Source: Blepharisma japonicum
Taxonomy: Eukaryota; Ciliophora; Heterotrichea; Heterotrichida; Blepharismidae
Direction of reading: 5' to 3'
Assembly: GCA_949751835.1 (NCBI GenBank)
Contig: CATKHK010000131.1
Coordinates: 24,148-88,147, forward strand
Length of the DNA: 64,000 bases
This document shows, piece by piece, positions 27,175 through 40,000 of this stretch. Below the pieces are notes generated by a model, which saw only the letters and a program-made list of their open reading frames with translations, was not told the DNA's origin and ran no database searches. Every line of letters starts with the position of its first letter. Positions within the stretch are counted from its first letter, which is position 1. Position numbers and translations under genes: made by a program.

Positions 27175-29455
27175 TTTAATCTTTTTATCTTCATTTACTG
27201 GTAATTTGGGGGAAAATGGAGGTGCAATTTATATTTCAAATGAAATAGATCACCCAGAAAGCTAACTAGCTACTATTTTTTCTTTTTAATTTCCAAAAAA
27301 ATATAGCAAGTAACGGTGGAGCAATCTGAACGAATAATATTAATCTACAAATTTGTTCATCACTATTTATAGAAAATACATCAGAGTCATTGGAAGCAAA
27401 GAATTTTCAAGGAAAATTAGATGGACAAGGTGGAGCGCTTAAAGTAAGCTGTAAAGGTTCGCAGTTAATTTGCAGTTTTAATATCTCATCAAATTCTTTT
27501 ATAAATAATAGTGCAACTTATAATGGTGGAACTATAAATTGAGATGATTCAAGGCCAATCTACGAAAATAATAGTTTTCAAAATAATTCGGCTCAATATG
27601 GAACTGTATGGCTTCTTTTCCAGTAATGATGATTTTTCTAAGCAATGATACAAGGAATGTGGAGAATCAAACATTCTCTGAAGATAGGATCAGGCCAAAA
27701 ACATAATCCTTTATTAGTTTTGGCTTTGGTTAACGATTTTTATCAATATGTTACCACAGACTTTACAAGCCAAGCTCAATTGCAAGCAATAAATGATAAT
27801 ACAATTATTTCAGGCTCTGCAATGATTAATACAAAAAATGGGTTTTATTATTTTGATGATTTCATAATTTCAGCTCAGTAAGGCTCTTCTGTGTCTATTG
27901 ATATCGTTTCTTCAGCAATAGATACTCAAAAAATGTATACACTAAGAGAAAGCCTCCAAATGTCATCTACCTTTTCTATAAATGTGAATCGTCGCACATG
28001 TGAAATCGGAGAAGCTACTGTTGGCTTAATTTGTGAAATTTGTCCAGAATTTTATTATAGTATTGATTCTAGAGTTTCCGCCCATCTTCTGCGATTTGTT
28101 ATGGAAATTTTACGATGGTTCCAAAGTCAGGATATTGAAGAGAAAATAAATTCACAAACAAGTTTTGGAAGTGCCCTTATCCTCCTGCTTGTTTAGGATC
28201 TCCTTATGTTTCAGACTTGGATTTGACTGGAGTTTGTGATAAAGGGTATGAAAATAGCATGCGCCATTCATGCACAATTGGCTATTCAAGATTGTATAAA
28301 AACGAATGCAATGCTTGTCCTAGTATAGTCAGTAATGTTTTTAGATGTATAGGAATATCCTTATTTTTACTTTTTATCTTGATACTCATTTTAAAAATAA
28401 AAAGAAACTCATGATATAAACCAAACTCTTCTTATTCTACAGTTTATATAAAAATATTTTGAAAATTATTTGCAATCATGATAATTATAGCTACTTATAA
28501 TTTAAACTGACCATACGAAGCAATCCAGTTGTTTTAATCCAGACTTCTCTCGATTATATAGGAAGACAGCTCTTTTCTTTTGATTGCTTTTTAATTTATA
28601 AAGTTAAACGAAAACAAATAAAAAATAATTATATATCTACCTGCATTGTATTATTATTCTTAATACATCCAAGTATGATTGATAAAATTTTCAGCACTTT
28701 TAGCTGTAAAGAAATAAATTCTGGAGAGTTTTGGCTAAATATTATCTTGGAATTAGATGCTGGGACCATAATCACCTTTTTTATAGTTTATTACTTGCTT
28801 TACCTACAATAATTATATGAGGGATTGCAGCCCCTTTTCTATGCCTTCTTAATTTAATAAAAAACAGTCAAGCCCTAGGAGAAGTATGAATGAAAAAGAG
28901 ATATGCCTTTCTTTTTAGTGGTTACAACGCAAAGCATTATTATTGAGAATTTGTAATTTTATATTACAAAGTGATATTAATTGGTTGCTCTGCATTCTTA
29001 TCAAATATTTCAGTTAATATTCAATCTCTTATTTTTGTGATTTTCCTTTATTTTCATACCAGAAATGAGCCTTTTAATGAAATATTTTTCACTAAAGTAG
29101 AAACATTTTCTAGTTGATCATAATAATTGCAGGTCTTTTCTTTTTGACAAAAAATTTGAATGCAGCTGCGACTTATTTTTTACTTTTGCTTTAATAATCA
29201 CAAATATTATATTTATAGTTTACAATTGTCTGCTTTCTGATGCAATTTTCTATTATAGCTATAACAATTTTTAGAATTGGGAGGATTTCCAATTTAACTT
29301 CAAAGAAATATGCAATTAAAGTCGTTCCTATAAATAAAAGTGAGCAAGATCAGAGCTTCAAAGATATTCAAGGCTCCTATGGAAAATTAGAGAGCACTAT
29401 GGTAAATAGACCCTTTTGTTTCTCAACAAAGCTTACCCTATATAAGCGAAACTAA
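27175..29455 (+). pseudogene. Relic of a subfamily A 3' half
   Basis: It is homologous to about 24510-27000 of the A gene before it, from the last beta-helix turns through stalk, membrane helices and tail. It is clearly broken: TAA then TAG at about 27264; a frameshift at the IASFP block (about 27600); TAA replacing codons near 27879; a deletion in the stalk near 28078 that removes a Cys pair; and further indels in the membrane part (about 28545, 28740 and 29115). The 5' two thirds are absent. It is older than the duplication of the neighbouring B genes, judged by divergence. It fills most of the gap up to the next B gene. Confidence 0.9.
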
Positions 29456-29557
29456 TAAATATTCGCTTACAAATGAATTCTATGCAATTTTACTTCAAGT
29501 TCTTATGCAAATTAATAAAATAAATTTTTCACATTTATTGATAATTGATATTTCCTA

Positions 29558-32500
29558 ATGCTTTTAACATTCTATAGACTTCTGTGATTTTCTCAAGCAT
29601 TTGGAATCAATATTGTATGCAATTTTTATGAATGCCCTCCAATTTATGTATTTCATAATTAGAGAGGTGATGGAACATGCCATATCAGCTGCATGGCTCC
29701 TTATTGCAACTTTGACATGCAAGAATTTTATCAAGCCACCAAAGATCCTACGAAATCAGATTGTTTACTTGAAGAGCCATGCCATCTCTTCAGTAATTAT
29801 CAATGTCTTGATGAATGGCTTGGTGATGGAACTTGTAACGAAGAATGTAATGTCCCATCATGTGGGTATGATTTTGGAGACTGTGGATATTGTGCTTCAT
29901 CATGTAAATCACATTTAGGCTTTCAATCCCAATTGGGAGGAACTTGTGATACTGAATGCAATACAACTTCATGCTATTACGATGCTGGGGCTTGCTTGGA
30001 GTGCTCTGTAGGGTGTAACTCAACTATATGAGGAAATGGAATCTGTGACCAGGAGTGTAATAATAAAGAATGTAATTACGATAATGGAGACTGCTCAAAT
30101 ATCACATGTGCACCTAACTGTTATAATTGAATGCTAAATAACTCAATTTGTGATGAAGCTTGTCATGTAGAAGAATGCGGATTTGACTATTTCGATTGTG
30201 ATTGTTCTCCTGGCTGTTTTTCTTATTTATTAGAAAATGATGAATGTGACGAAATTTGTAATAATTTAGCTTGCGAATATGATAAAGGGGATTGCGGATA
30301 TTGTGCAAGCGGCTGCTTTTTGGATATGCTTGTGAATGATATTTGTGAAGAAGTTTGCAATAATTTTGCATGCAAGTATGATTATTATGCCTGCAAATGT
30401 GCTGATGATTGTTTAGCAGAAGATTATGGAAAATGCAAGCTAGAATGCTTAGTAATGGACTGCAAGTACGATCAAATAGGCAATGATCCTACAAAGAGAT
30501 GTAATAATACAAATTTAGTTCTCTATTCCTTAATACAACAAACAATTAATCAAGATTTTGACATCCTAGTTAATTTTGATTCTTGCTTAGAAACGTCATC
30601 TTCTCAATGTTCTTTGTCAATGTCAGTTGATTCGGAATCATGTTATTCTGAATGCTTTTATAAAGAGTGTAACTATGGCCTATGCAACTTTTACACTGAT
30701 TGCTATTCTTTACCTTTAGATGCGCAAGCCATCTGCGACATATGCCAAGGTGAAGCCTTATTTACCTGTATTTGATTTGGAACAGGCCAGCTGCTATTCA
30801 TGTTAGGCCTTGGAATACAATACAATAGTAAATGGCTTACAGCAGGACTTCCAGATTTCAACATATTCTATGCAACTTCAAGACAAGTAGGATCTTCTCC
30901 ATCAGGAGACGGCAGCACTCACTTTCCTTATGAAACTCTTGACTATGCATTAAAATCTATTTCTCAATTAAAAGGACAAACTAATATTTTATACTTAAGA
31001 TGTGATGGAAATTATAGCTTAAATAATTGTGATGCTTTTGGGACTTATGATTCAGTCTATACAATAAAGGGAAGTTGTGAAAGTAAAGTTACAATAAAAA
31101 TAAATGGATGGAAAAAATTCAGATGTGCCATTAGTTTATATGTAAAATTCGAAAATATAATTTTTGATGGTTCTAAGCAATATACTACATGCAATGATAT
31201 AGAGTATTGCGAATATTGTTCGTATAACACTTATAATAAAAGTGACGGCTATTACTATAATGATAGGAATCAATCTGTTTCTAAGAATTTACCAATAAAC
31301 AATTGCAATCGTAATCAAAATTATTATCTTGGCATTTTTCAGATTATCAATAGCAAATTAACGCTGAAAAATGTTGAAATTAAAAATTTTCGCTTTAATT
31401 ATGATTCTATCATATGAGGATATGGGATTTTAAAGCTGTTCAATGTTAACTTTGATAATATACAACTATATGGTTCTGATAAAAATGCAGTTATATATCA
31501 TAATACTTTCTGAGGAGATAATTTTCAGCTAACTTATATAAAAGGGTCTGTAAAGAAATTAAATAATGGATATGAGCTAGATGATCCAGTTGATTTTCGA
31601 GGATTCTTATATGCAGCGGGCTTTTCTTCAATTTTAATAAAAGACGTTGAATTCAAATATAACTTGGTGTACAGGAAGCCAAAAAGTTCTTTATCAAGTG
31701 CTTCATTAATTTATCTAAAATCAATTAGAAGTATTGAAGTCAATAATTGTACTTTTATATATAATTATTGTGAAACAGGCATTTTCAACTCAAATCTAGA
31801 AGTAAGCACCTATCAAACTGATTATAATGAGACTAGTCATTTGACATACCTAGCTCAAGCTCATATTTATATCCATGATTCTAAATTTATCTCTAATTAT
31901 GGGACTCTCGGGGTTATTCATATCGAATTTTTAAGCAAGCTGCTCAATATCCATTTAAATAACATTACATTTGAATCAAATGGAGTAGAGAGCGATTCTT
32001 TGGTTTATATATATAACCCTACAATTTTAGATGAGTATAAAAATGAAACAGCTTCTAATATTGTCATTTATGGTAAAGGAACATTAAATCTAATCCTGCT
32101 TCCAAGATGATGCAAAATGGCCAGTATTGAATTTAAAGATAACCATGCCTTGAGTATTATTAATGCTACGAATTTGGTGAATTTTGATATAAATGATTTA
32201 TTGATAGAGTCAAATGGATCTCCGGAAGAAGGTAAGAATGTTAATACTTTACTTTTCGATTATTTCATCAAAAATAGGGATACAGAAAATTTATATATAA
32301 GCAGAGGAAAATCGAATGTTCAGTCTACTGATTGCAGTTTCATGGTTCGAATAGAGAAGCCTTATAATTTGAAAATTATAGATATAACACTGCGAAATAA
32401 TATATGTAGAAATTCATCACCTACTTTTCAAATTTATAATTCAGATATCAGATATCTAGCTTATATTAATTGCTTTGATAATATTGGATACGGGCCTTTG

Positions 32501-35500
32501 CCTGTATGCTTACATTTTGTAGGATTTTTTGATAGAAACATAACAAATTCAAATTTTATTGGCAATATAAATTATCATAAATCTGGAATTGGGGTATTTC
32601 AAATAGAAGGTGAAAATAATTTATATATCACAAATTCCTCATTTATCAATAATTCTGCAAATCTGATTCCTCTATACTTTTCTGGCAAAAGTATTTATAT
32701 TAATTTTTCAAAATTCGAATTTAACAAATCAATATTTGGTAATGGAGGAGGATTGCATTTAATTCTATCTTCTTCAATTCATATTGGATCAGTAATCATT
32801 TCATCGAGTAATTTTACTTGCAATTCGGTCAATGTTAATGGTGGGGCTATTTTCATAAAGGAAAAAACAGTTTCTCTCTTGAAACTTCAGCTTCTGGTTT
32901 CCCAAACAATTTTTTATGGAAATCATGCAAATTCCGGTTCAGCATTATATATTGATAGCTCTGTTATATTATCGCAAGATTCAGTAATAATTGGCTCAAA
33001 ATTTATAGAAAATGAATCAAAGATGTCTGGAGCTATTTCTTTATATTATTACAGTGGAATTTTGTCTATTTTGTCTTGTAGTTTTATTGAAAATACTTCA
33101 CAAAATATGGGAGCAGCTCTCCATATTGATATCCCAGAAGACACACAAAGTCTACGATCAAAGGCTGTGATTGAATTATCCACTTTTAGAAGAAATATTG
33201 GGGATTCTATCATTTATGTTGATAGCATAAATAGAAATTCTTCAATTGAAACCAAAAAATGCTTATTTGAATACAATAATGGCACTATTGTATCATTAAA
33301 TCATGACTATTTTATTGACCATGGCTCAATTTTTCAGCATAATACTGCAGCTTTTGGATCCTGCTTTTCTCTTCAAAATTCGGCAATATTATATGCAAAT
33401 TCGCAATTTTTAAACAACACTAGTGATGAATATGGAGGAGCAGTGGCAATGAGTTTTAAATCGGTTTTTTTCTGCGATAATTGTATATTTATCGGAAATT
33501 GAGTCAAAAAAGGAAAAGGAGGCGTATTAATAGCGGAGCAAGATTCTCAATTTTTTTTATCAAATTCAAGCTTCATTGAAAATTCATCAGGAAATGATGG
33601 ATCAGCAATTTTTGCATTTAATTGCAACTCTACAGCCTCTTCTATAGATAGCTCTATTTTTTTAAGAAACCATGCATTAGGCTCTGGTGTAATTGCATTC
33701 ATAAGTTCAATAGTCTCAATATTGTCATCTACCATTGATAACAATTCAAATGAAGGATATGCATCAGGAATAAAATTAACTTATTCAATAGCCAAAATTT
33801 CTAATTCCATGTTCGCAAATCAATCAAGCGCCTCAGGTAGCTTCATTTATGCTCTTGCAGGCAGTGATGTAGAAATAAAAAATACTACATTTTATAGTGG
33901 AAATTCAGAAGAAAGTGGTGGAGCAATTTACTCGAGTGAAAGTTTTATATTGATAGACTCCTCTGTTTTCACTGGCTTATCATCCCAGAAAGGGGGTGCT
34001 ATTTATTCTGCATTTGAAAGCGCAATTACCATAAAAAATTCTGAATTTTCTGATCTTAAAAGTTCAGTAATAGGAGGGATTATCAATGCTAACCAAGCTT
34101 CATTAAGTATAGAAGATTCAAGATTTGACAAATTTTATATGACAGGAATATATGGAAAACAGCTAAAAATGTTAAATATAACGAATTCAGAGTTTAGGGA
34201 TGGTTTTGGGTATAATGGAGGTGCAATATACTGTGAATCGTGCAGCAATATTAACATTAAATTGTGCACATTTGATAATAATAGCGTTGATTTATATGGT
34301 GGCGCTTTATTTTTGACTTCTAGTGGTGAAATAAATACAATCCATAATATTTCAGCATGCAAGTTTATTAACAATAGTGCCCAAAGCGGAGGAGCCATAA
34401 ATTCAGACGGTATGAACTTGAAAATATCCTTATCTGATTTTGAACAAAATAGAGCTATTTCAAAGCAAGATAAAGGAGAATATGGAATCGGAGGAGGAAT
34501 CAGGATTAGTTGTCAAAATTTCCAATCATGCAAATTTAAAATCCAATCATGCTATTTTACTGAAAATACTGCAAAATTTAATGGTGGAGCTGTTAGCTGG
34601 GATGATAACTTACCTGAGTTTATAAATAATTTATATGAAAATAATGTCGCTGAGTATGGAGAAAACATAGCTTCATATCCTGTCAAGTTAATGCAAGTTA
34701 ATATGGATGGGTCTTTGGAAGGCTATAAAAATAAAAAAATAGCTGATTTTGTATCAAATTCGAGCTTGACTGGAATAGCTCCTGGGCAGACTGTTAAAAA
34801 TAAATTACTAGTAGCCCTAGTGGACAATATGAATAATATTATACGAACTGACAATCGAAGTGAAGCAGAGCTAAAATCAATTAATTTAACTACTCAAATT
34901 TCTGGAAAAGTCAAAGTTAAGGCTAGCCGAGGAATTTTCAATTTTTCTGATTTTGTTATTTCGGAAGAGCCAAGGTCTGAAATTCAAATTATAGTCACAT
35001 CATCCGCAATTGATACAAATAAAATAAAAAAATCAGGAGAAACAGTTTTTAGCAAAAATATAACTTTTGATGTAAAAATCCGAGAATGCAAAGTAGGAGA
35101 AGTCAAATCTGGAAAAAACTGTGATGTGTGCCCAGTAGGATTTTATAGCCTAAATCCCAACTTAATTTCATGCTTATCTTGCCCTGATGTAGCTGAATGC
35201 TATGGAAATTATACTATTGTGCCTAAACCTGGCTATTGGAGAGATAACATGTATACAGATAAGTTTTGGAAGTGCCCTCATCCTGCAGCTTGCCTTGGCT
35301 CTCCTGATAAAAGTAACATTTCCTTAACAGGAGAATGCGGGAAGGTTTATAAAGGCAATAAATGCCAATCATGCCAAACTGGATATGTACATACTGTAGA
35401 AAACAAGTGCGATAAGTGCCCAGATAAAACGAACAATATTTGGATGATATCAGGAATCACTTTAGCGCTTATTATAGTTTCATTTCTCATTGTAAAAGCG

Positions 35501-36730
35501 ACCAGACAGTCTGCTTTTAAGCCTAAATCGCACCTTTCAATTCATATAAAAATATTTTTAAACTATATTCAAATGGCTATTTTGGCTTCAACATTTAAAC
35601 TCAACTGGCCAGACGAACTTTTAGAGCTTTTTACTATTCAGCTGAAATCTGACTATATTCATCAGCAAATATACTCGCTCCATTGCCTGTTTCAAAATGA
35701 GACATCGCAAGACTTGGTCTATTTCAGAACTCTTATTGTTACAGCTTTAATGCCAGTTCTTATGATAATTTTATCACTATTATTTTGGATGACATTTAAA
35801 AAGTTTAAAAAGACCTATGAAACTTTCTGAGACGATTTTATATCAACATGCATCATTTTATTGTTCTTGATTCATTCAAATATAGTGCAAACTATGTTTG
35901 CGTCAATGAATTGCACAGAAATAAACCAAGGGGAATATTGACTGGAAATAGACCTTGATGTTCGTTGCTGAAATAATAGTCATCTTTTTTATGTCTTCAC
36001 AATTTCATTGCCGTCCATTATTTTATGGGGAATTATTTTGCCTAAAATTTGCTTGGTGAGCCTTATAAGAAATAAAAATCAGCTTGACAGTATAAGCGTT
36101 CGCCTTCGGTATGGATTTCTCTTCAATGGATATAAAATAAAGCACTTTTATTGGGAATTTATTATTTTATATAGCAAAATTATTCTTATCAGCTGCTCAG
36201 TATTTCTAACAAGAATTTCAATTAAATTGCAAGCCCTTATTGTAGCTATTTTATACACAATTTATCTGCATTTGCAATATGTGAATAGTCCTTATAATGA
36301 ATCCAATTTAAATCAAATGGAAATAAGAGCTAAGGCTGTCTGCGTAGTAACCATCTACTGTGGGCTTTTTTATATAATGGGCCCTCTTGGTAACGTAGCA
36401 AGCTATTTTCTTTTTATGCTGATCGTTTTCACCAATTTTTATTTTTTAATTTATTGGGTATGGAACCTTTTAAAATCAATTTTGATGAAAATAAATCAAC
36501 GAATAATTGATTGGAAAAGTAAAAGTAAGGCAAATGATCAACTTAAAGATAGTAATTTAAAGAATGAAAGCAGAGAAGACTTAGAAAACATTTTTAGCAA
36601 AAGAATCAATGTCTCGATTGCGTCTAATGAGAATTTTTTAAGCGAAAGCCAAGCTTTGAGTCTATATAAGAATGAACACTATCAGAGTGAAGAGATTAAA
36701 AATGATTCTGAAGAAGTTAAGCAGAAATAA
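29558..36730 (+). CDS. Subfamily B LNR/beta-helix multi-TM surface protein
   Basis: Exons are 29558-29647, 29663-29903 and 29919-36730, 2,380 aa, TAA stop. The start was chosen because it gives a hydrophobic leader (MLLTFYRLLWFSQAFG) aligned to the other B leaders. LNR repeats reach about residue 297. The pectin-lyase-like entry is near 424 (SGDGSTHFPYETLDYAL). The beta-helix ends at ENIASYPVKLM. The Cys stalk starts near 1832 (GEVKSGKNCDVC, GYWRDNMYTDKFWKC, ACLGSPD) and TM1 near 1952. About 8 helices carry YGFLFNGY...FYWEF. The tail is longer and more acidic than in other B genes but keeps SIASNENFLSESQA. It converges on the minus-strand B gene with 301 bp between stops. Intact. Confidence 0.92.
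29648..29662 (+). other. 15-nt intron 1
   Basis: The sequence is GTATTTCATAATTAG, phase 0, with an in-frame TAG, at the conserved first-intron site. A is at position 10. Confidence 0.9.
29904..29918 (+). other. 15-nt intron 2 without in-frame stop
   Basis: The sequence is GTAAATCACATTTAG, at the same position as the stop-containing intron at 12693. It reads open (adds KSHLG), so retention would not break the frame. It is called an intron by homology and consensus. Confidence 0.8.
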
Positions 36731-37031
36731 TAAGAATAATTACATTTATTTACTTTATTTCTTTAAGGCAGGGCTATTTATTTAAATGACAAATTAGCCT
36801 GTTTTTCTCTTGTCTGATTATTATGGGAAATTTATTGCTAGCTGATTGAAGTTCTTAAAGTTGAAGTAGAGAATTTAAAGAAATCGAAAAATAAAAATAA
36901 GGTTATAATCAATGAAAAAATCAATAAATTCTTTTATAACTAAAAACTTGAGTTAAAATATCTGAAAGCTGGCTTTCAAATTTTATAGCAATAATTCATT
37001 AATTCTTCTATTTATAATTTTAAGTTTATTT
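36731..37031. other. Convergent 3' intergenic region
   Basis: 301 bp between the TAA of the plus-strand B gene and the TAA of the minus-strand B gene. The part next to the minus-strand stop (about 36951-37031) is similar to 63795-63891, downstream of another minus-strand B gene, so it is probably conserved 3' flank. No terminator hairpin was recognised. Confidence 0.6.
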
Positions 37032-40000
37032 TTAACTGTCTTCAGCTTGTTTTGCTGTTTCCTGATAGTTGCAATCTTTGCTTAAATTTTCAATTAATAA
37101 AACATCACTCGATGCAATAGAAGAGTTTATATTCTTCAAGTTTTGGCCATCTAAATAATTTTTACTTGGGTTCTCCTCTTCAATTTCACTTTTAACCTTA
37201 TTTTTATTTCGCCATCTGCTAATATTTTTTTTAAGTACAGCTCAAATTGATTTAAGAAAGTGAAATGCCCAGTAAATTAAAAAATAAAGATTTGCTATAA
37301 CAATAACGACATAGAAAAAAACGTTTGTTCCATCACTTAATGAGCCCATTAAATAATAAAGTCCACTGTATATGGTAATAACACAAACTAATTTTGAGCG
37401 CAGATCCATTTGATTTAATATATACTCTTTATAAGGATTATTTGAGTATTGTAAACGAAAATAAATTGAGTAAATAATAGCCACTATTAGTGCTTGAAGT
37501 TTTAAAGAAATTTTTGTTAAAAATACTGAGCAGCAAATCAAAATGATTTTGGTATAAAGAATAATAAATTCTCAATAAAAATATTCGGTCTTGAATCCAT
37601 TGAAAAGAAATCCATAAGTAAGGCGGACATCTATATTGTCAAGTTTTTTTCTGTTTTTGATAATATTTATCAAACAAATAGTAGGCAAAATAATACCCCA
37701 TAAAATGATACTGGGCAAAGAAATGGTCAACATATAAAATATATGATCATAATTTCAGCACCTTATGTCAAGATCTTCTTCAAGTCAATATTGGCCAGAA
37801 TTAATTTCTGTGCAGTTCATCGATGCAAACATTTTTTTCACAATGCTTGGGTGAATTAAAAATAATAAAATAATGCATGTTGAAATAAAGTCATCCCAAA
37901 AAGTTTTGTATGAGGATTTGACTAGCTTAATAATATACCAAAAGAGGAAAGATAAAATTGACATCAAAAAGGGAATAAAAGCAATAATTGTAAGAGTCCT
38001 AAAATAAATCAAACTTATGGAGTCTTCATATTTAAAGAAACATTGAAATGAATAAATTTGTTGATAAACGTAGTCAGAGTTATTTTGGATTTCGAACAGT
38101 GCCAAAACTTCTGATGATCAATTCAGTTTGAAGCTCGAGGCTAAAATAACTGTTTGAGTATAATTCAAAAATATTTTTATATAGATTGATACTCGCGATT
38201 TTGATTTAAAAGCAGATTTTCTTGTTGTTTTTACCATTATAAATGATAATGTAAAGAGTAAAATCATAATTCCTAATAATATCAAAATATTGTTTTTAGT
38301 ATTAGGACATTCTTTACATTTATTACTGGATGTATGCGAATATCCAATTTTACAGGATTGGCATTTGTTGCCTTTATATGGCATCCCGCATTCTCCTGTA
38401 TAGGAAAGATTATTTATATCAGGTGAACCCAGGCAAGCTTGAGGATATGGGCATTTTCAAAATTTATCTGTATAAATATTGTCTCTTCAATATTCAGGCT
38501 TTGGAATCATTGTATAATTTCCATAGCATATTGCATTATATGGACAAGCTTGGCATGAAATTAAATTTGGATTTAGACTATAAAATCCTTCAGAACAAAC
38601 CTCACAGTTTTTCCCTGACTTTACTTCTCCTATTTTGCATTCCCTTATTTCTATATCCAAAACCAAATTTTGACTACAAAAAGGCTCCCCTGATTTTTTA
38701 ATTTTGTCTATATCAATTGCTGAAGAAGTGACCATTATTTGTATAGAAGATCCAGGTTCTTCTGATATAATGAATTCAGAAAAATTAAAAATTCCTTTTA
38801 GAGCAGTAACTTTGATAATTCCTGACAGTTGGGTTGATGAGTTAACGGCTAGCAGGCTAGCTTCACTTGAATTATCGGTTCTTACAATATTATTCATATC
38901 GTCAACTAAAGCAATTAGTAAGGGAACTTTTATAGCTTGTCCAGATGCTACTTCAGTTATATTGAAGTCTGATATTGGAGTATCTAAATTTCTTCTTTTA
39001 TAGTCAATTAAGCTTCCGTCTTTATTTGCTTGCATTAGCTTAATTGGAAAAGAAGCAATGCTCTGTCCATACAGAGCAATATTGTTTTTGTAATAATTAT
39101 TAAATAGTTTAGGCATTCTGTCATCTCAGCTAATGGCTCCTCCATTAAATGTCGCAACATTTTCAGTAAAACTAGTATTCTTTATAATAAAATTGCACAT
39201 TATTGTGCCAGAACAAGACATTCGAATTCCTCCACCACTTCCGTATTCTGCTTTGTTATTTTTTTGTAGTATTGCTTTATTTTTCTCAAAATTAGATAAA
39301 TGAATATTTATTCCTACGCTGCTTATCCAGATTGCACCTCCGTTTTGAGCAGTATTAGCATCAAATATACACTCAGAAATGTTATAAGGTTCCCTTATTT
39401 CATTACTCGTTGTAAAAAATAGTGCACCTCCATTTAAAGATGCGCTATTACTAGTAAAAACGCTCGAGTCAATATTAATTACACTGCATGAATCGCAATA
39501 TACTGCTCCGCCATTAATTCCAATGCCACTCATAAATGTTGAATTTATGATTTCTAAATTTTTTAGTTCTATCCCATATATCCCTGATAAAGTAAACTTT
39601 GTAAAAACTGAATTTTCAATTGACAGAGCTGACTGATCAGCATTTATGATCCCTCCTGCTGAAGCACCATTTATATCATAAAATTCAGAGTTATTGATAT
39701 TTACTGTGCTTTCAAAAGTAGCATAAATCGCACCTCCTTTAGAAGAAGACAACTGATTAAACTCTGAAGAATTTATTAAGAGTGTGCTAGAGCTTAAGTA
39801 GATCGCCCCTCCACCCTCAGAAGTACTACCTTTATAAAATGTCGTATTTTGAATGTTTATGATACTCTGGGAAAATAAATATATGAAGCTTCCATAAATA
39901 CTTTGCTGGTTTTCAAAGGTTAAATTACTGATATCTGCTATAGAAAATGTTAATTTGATTCCAGAAGCATACCCCTTTGCAGAATTTCCATTAATAGTTA

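Noticed and set aside
38330-38701. Plus-strand 123-codon frame inside the minus-strand B gene.
   Set aside because: It lies opposite the conserved Cys stalk of an intact gene; no independent support.
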